DNA of 64,000 nt from Paenibacillus donghaensis (GCF_002192415.1 NZ_CP021780.1:7564001-7628000), one strand, 5' to 3'; shown: positions 48,652-57,694, counted from the stretch's first letter. The notes: generated by a model from the letters alone, not told the origin. Numbers and translations: made by a program.

Positions 48652-50661
48652 ATGGCAGAAATTGAGTTAATCAAAGGCGCGGACAACGGGAATGTGGCGG
48701 ACAAACTGTCTGCCGCCTATCCGAAGATCAACCGGAACTTCCAAAGGGCGAACAGTGAACTGGCGGTGCACGGTCAAAACATTACAAACCATGAAGGGCG
48801 GATCTTGTCCGCGCAGGGCGAGCTGGACAATCATGAGGTACGGATTACACAGGCTAAGGGGGATATTGACCAGCATAAAGCTTCAGGTGTGGCGCATGCT
48901 GCCGAGCACATCACCTATGAGGGCGCGGTAACTGGAACCGACAACCTGAAGCAGGCTGTAGATATCGTGAAGGATCAGTTGGATCAAGCCATCATATCGG
49001 GAGACAGCGGACCTGAAGCTGCTGCAGCCCGGGTGAGTGTTTCTGGAGAAACCTACTCTACTTTGGGAGATCGGCTGAACGATGAGTACGAGAAGCATAC
49101 TGCGCAGTTGGCGGATATTGCGAAGGTAACTACAGCTCAATTATCCGTGTCAATTGACGACTATGGGTTAGTTGGCGATGGGGTATATGATAACTCAGTT
49201 GGGTTGCAGGCTATGTGCGACAGTGAGATGTACGTATACCTGCCTCCTGGGACGTATCGATACACCACTACGCTTGTGTTAAGTAAGGATAAATTTATAT
49301 TATCGGGAGCAAGCCCAGATACTATACTCTTGTTTGAGGGAGCCGGTCATGCTGTTTCGGTTGAAGCTCGCGCAACAATTAAAAATTTACTTATAAAGAG
49401 TAAATACGATGGCACCGGGAGCAATGTGTACATTAAGCACGGTTGTAATCTTGAAAATATACATTTATACACTTCCGCAGGGTATGGGGTCGAGTTCTGT
49501 ACGACTAATCATGTTATTACTACCCATCTTGATTCTGTAACAATTGCATATAACAAACTGGGGGGGATTTATTTAAAAAGCACCGGAATTTCACAAATCA
49601 ATGATGTGAGTTTAAATCGCTTATATATCGCAAAAAATGGGTTTGATGCAGATAATCTTTCGTCCGAGGCTACTCCCTCTAGTGGGCACGCAATGTATAT
49701 TGACGGGGGTTTAGGGATCAGGATACGGGATTATGTGTTCGAGTATAACACAGGCGCTGGCCTATATTTAGATAAATCTACAGGCTACACACTCAGAGGT
49801 TTAGTGGTTGAGGGAGGGTATTATGAGCAAAACAAATACGCACGAACTGTAGTTAATTGGGGGGGCGCTGCATGGGATAATATTAGTGTATCTGGTTCAT
49901 CATTTTCAGATCCTTACCCACTCCCAAGTAATTCGCTCACCCCACTTTACGGTAATACTGCTGTCATTGAAAGAGTGCCCCTGTCACCAACAATTAACAT
50001 TAACGGAATTTATGACATCACAAATAATAAGGCAGAGATAGGGTACTCACGCGTATCTATTAAGCCAAACGAAACTTTTGACTTTAATTATTACCCTTAT
50101 TCGTCCGCAAGAGTGAGGAGCGACCTTGCGGAATGCGAGGGTTTTAAATGCCTCATTATAAATCCAGAATTAGGCGGTTTCCTGGAATATGGAGACAATA
50201 ACTACACGTATATTAACCCGTATTTGGACTACCTAATAGAGATCGAGTATAAATGTAACAAGGGTGGGGTAGCAGGCCAGGCAGTGTTCCAATTTAATCG
50301 CCTAGGTTTGGACAGCGAAGAACAACTTCCAAACACTGACGGAGGAGCAAAGTTTTCCGCGTCACTTCCAGAGTCTTTGACATTTATCAAAAAACAATAT
50401 GTTTATAATAGTGGTCAGATGAAAAAAGGTACTCGTCGACTTCAGATGTACCTTAATAACGAAAACGGCCTCCCAGCAGGCTCGTATTTAATAGTGAAGT
50501 ATGTGAGAATTACTCCTATTGGGGGAAATGTAATATTGAGTGGTGCCACATCAGCAAGACCCGAACCAATCAAAGGTTTTCAATATTTCGACGATACTCT
50601 GCAAAAACAGATATGTGGCAATGGTACAGTATGGAAGGATGCAAGTGGTGCAACAGTTTAA
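48652..50661 (+). CDS. Tailspike/tail fibre with pectate-lyase-like beta-helix
   Basis: A roughly 670-residue protein. Residues 1-165 form a charged helical attachment region with repeated NHEGRI/NHEVRI. From about residue 165 (SVSIDDYGLVGDGVYDNSVG) a right-handed beta-helix follows, as in pectate-lyase-3 tailspikes, then a C-terminal beta domain of about 200 residues. It probably binds or cleaves a surface polysaccharide. The base composition drops to AT-rich after about 49280, a sign of exchange of the receptor-binding part. Confidence 0.8.
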   Translation: MAEIELIKGADNGNVADKLSAAYPKINRNFQRANSELAVHGQNITNHEGRILSAQGELDNHEVRITQAKGDIDQHKASGVAHAAEHITYEGAVTGTDNLKQAVDIVKDQLDQAIISGDSGPEAAAARVSVSGETYSTLGDRLNDEYEKHTAQLADIAKVTTAQLSVSIDDYGLVGDGVYDNSVGLQAMCDSEMYVYLPPGTYRYTTTLVLSKDKFILSGASPDTILLFEGAGHAVSVEARATIKNLLIKSKYDGTGSNVYIKHGCNLENIHLYTSAGYGVEFCTTNHVITTHLDSVTIAYNKLGGIYLKSTGISQINDVSLNRLYIAKNGFDADNLSSEATPSSGHAMYIDGGLGIRIRDYVFEYNTGAGLYLDKSTGYTLRGLVVEGGYYEQNKYARTVVNWGGAAWDNISVSGSSFSDPYPLPSNSLTPLYGNTAVIERVPLSPTININGIYDITNNKAEIGYSRVSIKPNETFDFNYYPYSSARVRSDLAECEGFKCLIINPELGGFLEYGDNNYTYINPYLDYLIEIEYKCNKGGVAGQAVFQFNRLGLDSEEQLPNTDGGAKFSASLPESLTFIKKQYVYNSGQMKKGTRRLQMYLNNENGLPAGSYLIVKYVRITPIGGNVILSGATSARPEPIKGFQYFDDTLQKQICGNGTVWKDASGATV

Positions 50662-50740
50662 TCTTCCCAAAACTACCTACCATGAAGTAAACTATAGACT
50701 TGTAGTGATACATTATACCTTTTGGAAAGCGGTGGTCTTT

Positions 50741-51253
50741 GTGAACGTAGATATGGGTCATCCATTTGTTAGGTCAGTTATTAATACTGTTCAACGATAT
50801 AATCATAAGCAATACTGGCGCATGAGAAATGAAGTGGTTAGCTCAACATCAAATCGTTCGAAAATTACCAGATTAATTTACTTGCTGAGAATAAAACGTA
50901 TGGATGCTTTTAACAATGCATCTATGGGAACAGACTTAGGTTCTGGTGCGCAGTTTTCTGGACCACCTACGCTCTATCATGGACTAAATGGGATAGTAGT
51001 TTCTCATTTTGCAAAAATCGGGAAAAACTGCACCATATACCAACGTGTCACAATTGCGGAGGGAGCAGACCGTAAAGCTGCGACTATCGGTGACAACTGC
51101 ATAGTAGGAGCAGGAGCTGTGATTATCGGAGGGGTGACAATTGGCAACTCCGTAAAAATAGGTGCCAACTGCGTTGTTACTAAGGATGTGCCTGGCAATA
51201 GTACTGTTGTCGGAAATCCTGGTGTAGTTATTGGAAATGATGTCACGGAGTAG
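50741..51253 (+). CDS. Serine acetyltransferase-like hexapeptide-repeat protein
   Basis: About 170 residues with a left-handed beta-helix signature: AKIGKNCTIYQRVTIAEG, ATIGDNCIVGAGAVIIGG, VKIGANCVVTKDVPGNSTVV. It is closest in style to CysE/LbH serine acetyltransferases but lacks the long N-terminal domain. In a tail operon it may be lysogenic-conversion cargo that acetylates a surface polymer or a metabolite. The start is uncertain; GTG 50741 after GGTGG is used, and ATG 50639 is possible. Confidence 0.75.
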   Translation: MNVDMGHPFVRSVINTVQRYNHKQYWRMRNEVVSSTSNRSKITRLIYLLRIKRMDAFNNASMGTDLGSGAQFSGPPTLYHGLNGIVVSHFAKIGKNCTIYQRVTIAEGADRKAATIGDNCIVGAGAVIIGGVTIGNSVKIGANCVVTKDVPGNSTVVGNPGVVIGNDVTE

Positions 51254-51257
51254 GACC

Positions 51258-51278
51258 ATACTGCGCAACAAAGGGAGG
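51258..51278 (+). repeat. Duplicated leader sequence, copy 1
   Basis: CCATACTGCGCAACAAAGG followed by GAGG recurs with one or two changes at 51408-51427 (GCATACTGCGCAGCAAAGGA). Both carry the ribosome site of the next gene, so the intervening gene may have been added by duplication. Confidence 0.6.
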
Positions 51279-51284
51279 ATGAAA

Positions 51285-51395
51285 ATGATAACGTTTTTGA
51301 GCGGTATTTTTTTAGGCTATTTTCTCTCGCCATATTGGAAAGCAGCTAAGTCCGTTTTTTCAAATGCTTGGATTAGGTATAAATCAGAACAATAG
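51285..51395 (+). CDS. 36-residue single-pass membrane protein
   Basis: ATG 6 bases after AAGGGAGG. A hydrophobic segment (MITFLSGIFLGYFLSPYW) is followed by a basic tail. The role is unknown. It lies between the two copies of the duplicated leader. Confidence 0.5.
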   Translation: MITFLSGIFLGYFLSPYWKAAKSVFSNAWIRYKSEQ

Positions 51396-51435
51396 TCAGA
51401 ACGCCGCATACTGCGCAGCAAAGGAGGTTTAACCC

Positions 51436-53145
51436 TTGCTTACAATATTAGGCCCTGATCATGGGGCATTGGCTATCATAGACCATTACTTGAACGACTC
51501 CATTCAGGAGACAATCAACGGCGAATACAAACTGTCCTTCACGGCGATAATTGATGAGGATGGCAAAAGCGAGTACCTAGTCGATGGCAATTTGGTTGAG
51601 GTAGAAGATCAATTATTTAACATAGTTCATCACCGAAGGACCCGCGATGGAGGCGGGTCCTTAATTGTTGCAGTGGACTGTGAACAGGTGGCCTATAATC
51701 TGCTGCGGTTTGAGTGGGCGGACGGATTCGTTCACGCGGGAACGCCTGCGGATCTGCTGGCGATGATCCTGGACGGTACCGGATTCACCGTTGGTACCGT
51801 GGAGGTCGGGAATTATATCTCTGTGGATCTGGCTGAGGAGAATATCAACGCCAGGGCCATTATGATGGAGATTGCGGCGCTATCTGGTGGGGAGCTACTG
51901 TTTGAACGCCACACGATATCGCTGTTGGCTCCACGTGGGCAGCTAAGAGGTGTTCAATTCCTGCTTGGCAAAAACCTAAAGGGCATTATCAAAGACGTAG
52001 ACACCCGTTCCGGCGAGATCATCACAGCCTATGAGGTGGATGTGCAGGAGCTGCGGGAGCTGCCGGAGTTCGCGGGGCTGGAAGAGTTCGACTTGGGGGA
52101 TTCCGTGTTTATCGTGGACCCGGAGCTTGGGATCGATGAGGAGCAGCGGATCATCGGGTACACGTACAGCCCGCGCCGCCGGATCAACAGTAAAGTGGTC
52201 ATATCCAATGCGATCACCGGCATTAAGGACGCAGTAGTCAGCCTGAAGAAGACAACCATCGTCAAAGACAAAGTGTATAACGGTACCCGGATCGGCCCGG
52301 AGGTTGGATTCGAGGCGATCCGCAGCGACAAGATGGCCCGGACCGTGATGAATGCCACCGAGGGAATCAAGATTCAGAAGGGCAACGGAAGTGGGTCTGG
52401 TTGGACAGATGTTATATATCTGGACACCGAAGGAAATGGGGTATTTTCAGGTAAAATCATTGCATCGTCCTTCGAAGGCGGCACCATCATGATCGGCAGC
52501 GGACACAACGCCTTCCGCGCCAGTGATTGGGGCATATGGCTAGGGAATGAAGCATTCGCGAATGCGCCGTTCAGCGTCAACCCTGCCGGTCACATGAAGG
52601 CGGTTGGCGCTGAGTTCAGCGGTACGATCACAGCGTCAGAGATTAATGGCGGCGAGATCAACGGGACGGATATTAACGGCGGCCGAGTGACAGGCGCGTT
52701 GATACGGACTGGCTTGAATGGGGTATACCCACGAGTGGAGATTGACCCTTCAAGCGTTGCGTTCGGGGTTTACGCAGATGAGAACAACGGTGTATTGATC
52801 CCTGCGTTTGATGGGGGAGTCAGCAAGATTCAATTCCTGTCAAATGGCAACGAGTCCACCATTTATAATTCACCGAGCCTTGGGCTGGTGCTATCCGGTT
52901 TTGCCGAGACAAGGCTAGCTGGACCAAAAGTGGTTCTAGCCCCTTCCGGCAACGTTTTTATTCCCTCATGGTCACAATTTCGTAGCGATAACGAAGCAAT
53001 GAGCCTTCAGGATGTAATAGATGACCTATATGCAGCAATAAGTAATAAGGCGAGCATATCCCATTCTCACACTGTAAATCTTGGATCGCATAACCATGGC
53101 ATTGCTGGTGCAGTTAACTGGGGTGGCACCTTCTCAGTATCATGA
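51436..53145 (+). CDS. Phage minor structural / tail endopeptidase-type protein (Tal-like)
   Basis: A 569-residue protein with TTG start 8 bases after AAAGGAGG. The N-terminal 330 residues match prophage tail-hub proteins (LNDSIQETINGEYKLSFTAI ... GKNLKGIIKDVDTRSGEIIT). The middle holds collar-like repeats (GGEINGTDINGGRVTGALI). The C-terminus ends SHSHTVNLGSHNHGIAG, a His-rich metal-binding motif found at tail tips. It probably forms the baseplate hub with Dit. Confidence 0.8.
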   Translation: MLTILGPDHGALAIIDHYLNDSIQETINGEYKLSFTAIIDEDGKSEYLVDGNLVEVEDQLFNIVHHRRTRDGGGSLIVAVDCEQVAYNLLRFEWADGFVHAGTPADLLAMILDGTGFTVGTVEVGNYISVDLAEENINARAIMMEIAALSGGELLFERHTISLLAPRGQLRGVQFLLGKNLKGIIKDVDTRSGEIITAYEVDVQELRELPEFAGLEEFDLGDSVFIVDPELGIDEEQRIIGYTYSPRRRINSKVVISNAITGIKDAVVSLKKTTIVKDKVYNGTRIGPEVGFEAIRSDKMARTVMNATEGIKIQKGNGSGSGWTDVIYLDTEGNGVFSGKIIASSFEGGTIMIGSGHNAFRASDWGIWLGNEAFANAPFSVNPAGHMKAVGAEFSGTITASEINGGEINGTDINGGRVTGALIRTGLNGVYPRVEIDPSSVAFGVYADENNGVLIPAFDGGVSKIQFLSNGNESTIYNSPSLGLVLSGFAETRLAGPKVVLAPSGNVFIPSWSQFRSDNEAMSLQDVIDDLYAAISNKASISHSHTVNLGSHNHGIAGAVNWGGTFSVS

Positions 53146-53190
53146 CGTAATGGTATGATGGGGTAAAATACCATCGGAGGTTGTTATATT

Positions 53191-53748
53191 ATGAAAAAGT
53201 TTGTATCTGGCATAATCGTCGGCGTTATGCTGTTCGCTGGTGCATCAGCCTTTGCCGCACCAACAAGTCTCATCGGGCAGAAGGTGCAGGGTCTGTTTAC
53301 AGTCGAGAAGAATGGTAAGAAAGTGGCTGATGCAGTAGTTATTAATGGATCGGCTTATGCTCCGGTCAGAGCCGTATCTGATGCTGCTGGAGTTACACTG
53401 AGCCTGGAGGGGAAGAAAATTATCATGGAGGAAAAAATACCTTTAACAAGCGAGTCATCTCCAACAGCGACTGCAACCCCTACAACAGCGGAGGGATTAA
53501 GTGCAGAGCGGGAATTGTTGGTTACTGCCATTGACAAGAAACAAGCCCATGTGGAGGAATACAGAAATCATCAAGTGGATTTTTATACAACGCTGATCAA
53601 AGAAAACCCAAATTCTAAATCGATTCCCGATTGGCAGGCAGCTGAGAAAAAAGGAAACACAAGACTGGAAGAGATAAAAGCTGAACTGACCAGTCTTCAG
53701 CAGCAACTATCCGATCTCGATGCCCAAATTGCCGAAGTCCAAAAATAA
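53191..53748 (+). CDS. Secreted stalk-domain protein
   Basis: The 185-residue protein has a signal peptide (KKFVSGIIVGVMLFAGASAF-A) and a copper-amine-oxidase-N-type stalk domain (VADAVVINGSAYAPVRAVSD), then a Ser/Thr linker and a C-terminal coiled coil. The same domain type ends the amidase at 54655. GGAGG precedes the ATG. It may be exported during lysogeny or help lysis; the role is inferred. Confidence 0.7.
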   Translation: MKKFVSGIIVGVMLFAGASAFAAPTSLIGQKVQGLFTVEKNGKKVADAVVINGSAYAPVRAVSDAAGVTLSLEGKKIIMEEKIPLTSESSPTATATPTTAEGLSAERELLVTAIDKKQAHVEEYRNHQVDFYTTLIKENPNSKSIPDWQAAEKKGNTRLEEIKAELTSLQQQLSDLDAQIAEVQK

Positions 53749-53758
53749 ATGTTCAGTA

Positions 53759-53787
53759 AAGAGTCTCGATATCGTGAGGCTCTTTTA
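53759..53787 (+). terminator. Terminator
   Basis: AAGAG(T)CTC and GAG(G)CTCTT form a stem around GATATCGT, followed by TTATTTTG, just after the stalk-domain gene. Confidence 0.6.
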
Positions 53788-53812
53788 TTTTGTCCATAGG
53801 AGGAAAACAAAG

Positions 53813-54016
53813 ATGGCCATAATCAGAAACAAGCTATCCATTGAAATTGAACCAACCGTCCCGGAGGTATGCGCGGTGATCTCAGCGGTGATGGCTTATT
53901 ATCCAGGGCAAGAAGTCAAGGTCTTAGAAGGCATCAGGGAGTCACTGAGTAAGCGGATAGCCGAGATTAATTCCTTGGAGCCTTCAGGTGATTCTGACAA
54001 GGAGGTGGAAGCCTGA
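53813..54016 (+). CDS. Unknown 67-residue phage protein
   Basis: ATG after AGGAGGAAAACAAAG. Acidic protein MAIIRNKLSIEIEPTVPEVC... of unknown function, in the gap between tail and lysis genes. A terminator follows. Confidence 0.65.
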   Translation: MAIIRNKLSIEIEPTVPEVCAVISAVMAYYPGQEVKVLEGIRESLSKRIAEINSLEPSGDSDKEVEA

Positions 54017-54037
54017 ATTGAATACTACAAAATAGAG

Positions 54038-54064
54038 GACACGCCCAAGTAGGCGTGTCTTTTG
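54038..54064 (+). terminator. Terminator
   Basis: GACACGCC (54038-54045) pairs with GGCGTGTC (54052-54059), followed by TTTT. Confidence 0.75.
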
Positions 54065-54099
54065 CTTTTCAGGGAGATCACAAGAGAGGGGGAAGGATA

Positions 54100-54384
54100 A
54101 TGCCGGGAGGAGGAGGAACAGTGGCTGCTGAGGATAAGCTGGTTGAGATTCAGATTCAATTGGCGCGAATGGAAAAGACGCTTGAAGTAGTACCGACACT
54201 GACAACGACAATTGAGCTTACACGCGATCTAGCTCGTGAGGCGATGCAGTCTACTAAATCGGCGCATCACCGGCTGGATCGGATCGAGGACGGCCAGCGA
54301 TGGCTGTGGCGCACTATTGGGGGATCAATCATTACCGTTGTTATTGCTGCTATCATTGCAGCTATTAAACTTACTGGAGGTTAG
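54100..54384 (+). CDS. XhlA-type hemolysin/lysis accessory protein
   Basis: A 94-residue protein with an N-terminal coiled coil (KLVEIQIQLARMEKTLEVVP ... HHRLDRIEDGQRWLW) and one C-terminal membrane segment (IITVVIAAIIAAIKL). This layout is that of XhlA, which acts with a holin and amidase to lyse Bacillus cells. The holin and amidase genes follow directly. Confidence 0.85.
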   Translation: MPGGGGTVAAEDKLVEIQIQLARMEKTLEVVPTLTTTIELTRDLAREAMQSTKSAHHRLDRIEDGQRWLWRTIGGSIITVVIAAIIAAIKLTGG

Positions 54385-54388
54385 TCGA

Positions 54389-54655
54389 ATGGAATGGAAC
54401 ATTGTATCTGAATTTATTAAGCCTGAATTGCTCATGGTAGTGGCGGCATGCTGGATTATTGGATATATCCTGAAGCAAACGCCGCGAGTGCCGAACTGGA
54501 CAATCATCTATGCTGTTACGCTGGTGTCCATCATCATTGTATTTTTTATGCTGGGGTTCACTGTCGAAAGCTTCTTGCAAGGCATCTTGTGCGGCGCAGT
54601 AGCCGTATATGGTAATCAGCTTGTCCAGCAGACCAAGAGAGGAATTGATGAGTAA
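54389..54655 (+). CDS. Holin (Hol44-like)
   Basis: An 88-residue protein with three hydrophobic segments (LLMVVAACWIIGYIL, WTIIYAVTLVSIIIVFFML, FLQGILCGAVAVYG) and a charged end QQTKRGIDE. This pattern fits the Hol44/phage_holin_5 group. It should form membrane lesions that release the amidase. GGAGG lies before the ATG; it overlaps the amidase by one base. Confidence 0.85.
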   Translation: MEWNIVSEFIKPELLMVVAACWIIGYILKQTPRVPNWTIIYAVTLVSIIIVFFMLGFTVESFLQGILCGAVAVYGNQLVQQTKRGIDE

Positions 54656-55362
54656 TGCAGATTATCCAAAAGGGGAATAAGTACACCAACAGCAGCAGCC
54701 GAGACGGCCATATACCTATCATGATAGTGGATCATATCAGCGGCGGGTCAATGGGCAGCATGGACAACTGGTTCCAGTCTTCAGGCAACGAGGTCAGCAG
54801 CGCCCATTTTGGTGTATCCAAAGCCGGAGCAATCCACCAGTACGTCGATATCCAGCGAATGGCATGGGGAAACGGATTAGTGGCTGCTGACACACGCAAG
54901 GCCCCATCAGCGCTTGTTAAGGAAATGGCTCCGGTCAATCCGAACAAGTATAGTGTCAGTATTGAGCATGAAGGCACGGACGGTATGCTTACGGAGGCTC
55001 AGTATGCTGCAACGGTCTGGTTACACACATTCATTAGCAACGAGGTAGAACGTCTGTATGGCAAGCCTATCACGCTGGACCGCAAGCATATAGTCGGCCA
55101 TTTTCAGATTGACCCAATTCGTAAGCCCTATTGTCCTGGACCTAAATTTCCATGGGCGCGGCTGTACGGCGATTTGAAAGCGAAGGAGGGATTTGAAGTG
55201 AAAGCGACTAAAGCGAAAGTAACTGTGAACGGCCAGAAGCTGAAGGCTGATGCTCTGCTGATTGACGGGACAACCTATATTCCTTTGCGTGCCGTAACCG
55301 AAGCGTTAGGTGCTGAGATTGGATGGGACAACATTACAAAGACGGCCAGTGTAACCAAGTAA
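54655..55362 (+). CDS. N-acetylmuramoyl-L-alanine amidase (endolysin) with stalk domain
   Basis: A 235-residue endolysin. Residues 1-170 form an amidase_2 domain with zinc ligands in IMIVDHISGG and HFQIDPIRKPYCPGP-type segments and the catalytic region in IEHEGTDG. Residues about 185-235 form a copper-amine-oxidase-N stalk domain (VTVNGQKLKADALLIDGTTY), probably for wall attachment. It has no signal peptide, so release depends on the holin. Confidence 0.93.
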   Translation: MQIIQKGNKYTNSSSRDGHIPIMIVDHISGGSMGSMDNWFQSSGNEVSSAHFGVSKAGAIHQYVDIQRMAWGNGLVAADTRKAPSALVKEMAPVNPNKYSVSIEHEGTDGMLTEAQYAATVWLHTFISNEVERLYGKPITLDRKHIVGHFQIDPIRKPYCPGPKFPWARLYGDLKAKEGFEVKATKAKVTVNGQKLKADALLIDGTTYIPLRAVTEALGAEIGWDNITKTASVTK

Positions 55363-55371
55363 TTATTGCGA

Positions 55372-55401
55372 AGTCTCTGCCAAGCGCAGAGGCTTTTTTT
55401 T
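55372..55401 (+). terminator. Terminator after the amidase
   Basis: AGTCTCTGC (55372-55380) pairs with GCAGAGGCT (55386-55394), followed by eight T. It ends the phage late transcript before attR. Confidence 0.85.
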
Positions 55402-55541
55402 ATTTCTCATAGCCTGCGCTTCTACCGATTCTTCTACCGTCATGAAATACCTAACAACAACTTGCGGAACCTTAAACGTAGGTTTCATAAGGGGTTGAAG
55501 GCTAATGTGACCTTATAAAACCATAAAAAACCCGCATTGTC
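55402..55541. other. Prophage right-end non-coding segment
   Basis: No gene is seen between the last phage terminator and attR. Integrase arm-binding sites would be expected here, but I could not define repeats. Confidence 0.5.
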
Positions 55542-55588
55542 CGCACTCGTAATGCGTAGGCCGGGGGTTCAATTCCCTTCACCAGCAT
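55542..55588 (+). other. attR, 47-bp copy of the tRNA-Thr 3' half
   Basis: Perfect copy of 17800-17846, here without the tRNA 5' half. It marks the right end of the prophage; the sequence beyond is chromosomal. Confidence 0.95.
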
Positions 55589-55606
55589 CCTTAACAACTC
55601 AATCAT

Positions 55607-55645
55607 GGCGGGGCTTTCCGGGATTTCGGGGGCCTCGCCTTTTTC
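55607..55645 (+). terminator. Original chromosomal tRNA terminator beyond attR
   Basis: GGCGGGGC (55607-55614) pairs with GCCTCGCC (55632-55639), followed by TTTTT. Before integration this would have ended the tRNA-Thr transcript. Confidence 0.75.
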
Positions 55646-55741
55646 TCATATCCATTACCCACCTAAGTAAAGATATATCTATAATTCATTGTTATAATAA
55701 AAGTGTGAAGTCAAGTTTACCTGTAAGGAGGAGGATTCTCG

Positions 55742-55891
55742 ATGGGATTTGCAAATTTATGTATTGCGTGGATTTGTATAGCATGTTGGATCTATACGTT
55801 CAAAGATAGGGTGAGCAGAAAGATCGTCTTTCCGGTAGCCGGATTGAGTCTGTTGGTAACGCTTATATTTTGGATAAACGCTTTAGGCTAA
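55742..55891 (+). CDS. 49-residue membrane protein
   Basis: ATG after AAGGAGGAGG. Two hydrophobic segments (FANLCIAWICIACWIYTF and AGLSLLVTLIFWINAL) are separated by a short basic loop. TATAAT at 55693-55698 may be its promoter. It is chromosomal, of unknown role. Confidence 0.6.
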   Translation: MGFANLCIAWICIACWIYTFKDRVSRKIVFPVAGLSLLVTLIFWINALG

Positions 55892-55930
55892 TGATCATTG
55901 AGGCAGAAATCACAGAAGGCAGATGAAGAG

Positions 55931-57694
55931 ATGAAGCTAAACACCGGACCCCTCCGCAAGTCCTTCGGCAGGGATACGCTGCGCGGGCAGATGTACTGGA
56001 CGCTGTTGACCAGCGCCATGATTCCGCTGATTATGACAGGTACGCTTGCGCTGTACTCTATGACTTCGATTCTCGACAACAAAATAGAAAAGGGGATCGA
56101 AGGCAATTTGCAGCGCGTGCTGCAGACACTGGAGACCACGCTGAGCAATCTGTATGATGTATCCCAGCAAATGTCGTTTGAAGGGTTCGTCGGAGCCGAT
56201 ATGAAACGGCTGCTGGAGACGAATGACCCTTTTGAAGCAGCCCAGATCAACAACGATATCCAGCGCAATGTTAATCTGCTGAACGCCTCCAACCTCAATA
56301 CCGGCCTGATGTTCTATTACGACGGCAAAGAGCAGCGGCTGCGGTATGAGACCCTGCTGACCCGGGACAAGCAGCCCGATCTATCGAAGCTTCCCGTGAT
56401 GGCTGTACGGGGGGATATCACCTATAACAGTCCTCATTTGACCCTATATAAATACAACGATACCCCGGTGTTCTCGATTGTACGCAAAATGGGCGATGCC
56501 GAGCATCCGCTCTATGCCTATGTGGAAACGAATTCAAAAGTGCTGCAGCAGGTGCTGAATAAGGAGCAATACGGGATGAATGCCTTCCATCTGCTAACGG
56601 ACAAAAACGGGGTTGTGCTCTACAGCGACAAGCCGGAGTGGTTCCCGGACGGAAGTGTGTACCACGATCAGCAGCGGCAGGATTATTATGATTTCAAGGA
56701 GACGGCGCAGCAGGGCTGGAACCTGGTTGTCTTCATTAGTAAGCAGGATTATCACCGGGAGAGCCGGACCTGGATGGTCGGGTTCTCCCTGGTGGCCGGG
56801 CTGGCGCTGATTATCTCCTTGCTGCTCGCGCTGCGTATCTGGAAGGTAGTGCTTGGGCCGCTGCAGGGCATGCACCGGGGGCTGCGTGATCTGACGAACC
56901 GGCGTGCGCAGGTGGGCCTTCCGGCCACAGGGTTGAAGGAGTTCGATTATCTGATTGACCGCTTCAATGGCATGCAGCATCAGATCGGCGAGCTGATCCT
57001 GGAGGTGGAGCATAAGGTCAAGGAGCAGCAGGAGATCGAGATGGAGAAGCTGATGGCGCAGATCAATCCGCATTTTCTCTATAATACAGTCAACACGGCG
57101 CAGTGGCTGGCGCGGATGAACGGGCAGCAGGAGATTGACCGCTTCCTCTCCTTGTTCACCAAGGTGCTGAAATACAACCTGGCCAAATCGGGCAAAATTG
57201 TCACCCTGCAGGATGAGATCCAGTCACTGCGCGACTATGTGGAGCTGCAGCAGATTCGGTATGACTATGAATTCGATGTGCGCTACGACATTCCGCAGCA
57301 GATTATGGAGGTGGTGCTGCCGCGCTTCATTCTGCAGCCGATTGTGGAGAATGCGCTCTATCATGGCCTTCCCGAGACGGGCGGCGTGATTGTGGTGAGC
57401 GCAGAAGACAGGCTGGACCATATTGTGATTGAGGTCAGGGATAATGGCAAAGGCATGACGGCTGCTCAGATTGAAGATATGCTGAGTGGTGACAAGGACA
57501 GCCACCAATCGTCAGGTATGGGGATCGGGCTGAATTATGTCGTCCGCAGTCTGAGCAGCTTCACAGAGGGCCGCAGCAAGCTTGCCATTACCAGCGCAGA
57601 TCCGGGCGGAACCACCGTATCGATCATATTGCCGAAGCTGGATGCAGACAGAGGAAGGGATGGTGCAGGACATGAAGGTCTTGGTCGTGGATGA
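55931..57694 (+). CDS. Sensor histidine kinase, LytS/YesM family
   Basis: A roughly 590-residue membrane kinase: first membrane segment about residues 25-45, an extracellular sensor of about 240 residues, second membrane segment (GFSLVAGLALIISLLLALRI), then HAMP. The His_kinase domain with phosphorylated His is in AQINPHFLYNTVNTAQWLAR, and HATPase has N and G boxes (PIVENALYHG, DNGKGM, GMGIGLNYV). YesM-type kinases sense sugars with a partner AraC-type regulator, which follows. The ATG at 55931 is used; a TTG at 55898 is possible. Confidence 0.92.
   Translation: MKLNTGPLRKSFGRDTLRGQMYWTLLTSAMIPLIMTGTLALYSMTSILDNKIEKGIEGNLQRVLQTLETTLSNLYDVSQQMSFEGFVGADMKRLLETNDPFEAAQINNDIQRNVNLLNASNLNTGLMFYYDGKEQRLRYETLLTRDKQPDLSKLPVMAVRGDITYNSPHLTLYKYNDTPVFSIVRKMGDAEHPLYAYVETNSKVLQQVLNKEQYGMNAFHLLTDKNGVVLYSDKPEWFPDGSVYHDQQRQDYYDFKETAQQGWNLVVFISKQDYHRESRTWMVGFSLVAGLALIISLLLALRIWKVVLGPLQGMHRGLRDLTNRRAQVGLPATGLKEFDYLIDRFNGMQHQIGELILEVEHKVKEQQEIEMEKLMAQINPHFLYNTVNTAQWLARMNGQQEIDRFLSLFTKVLKYNLAKSGKIVTLQDEIQSLRDYVELQQIRYDYEFDVRYDIPQQIMEVVLPRFILQPIVENALYHGLPETGGVIVVSAEDRLDHIVIEVRDNGKGMTAAQIEDMLSGDKDSHQSSGMGIGLNYVVRSLSSFTEGRSKLAITSADPGGTTVSIILPKLDADRGRDGAGHEGLGRG

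Noticed and set aside
55537..55809. Open frame crossing attR
   Set aside because: It begins inside the duplicated tRNA sequence and runs through the terminator; it has no ribosome site.
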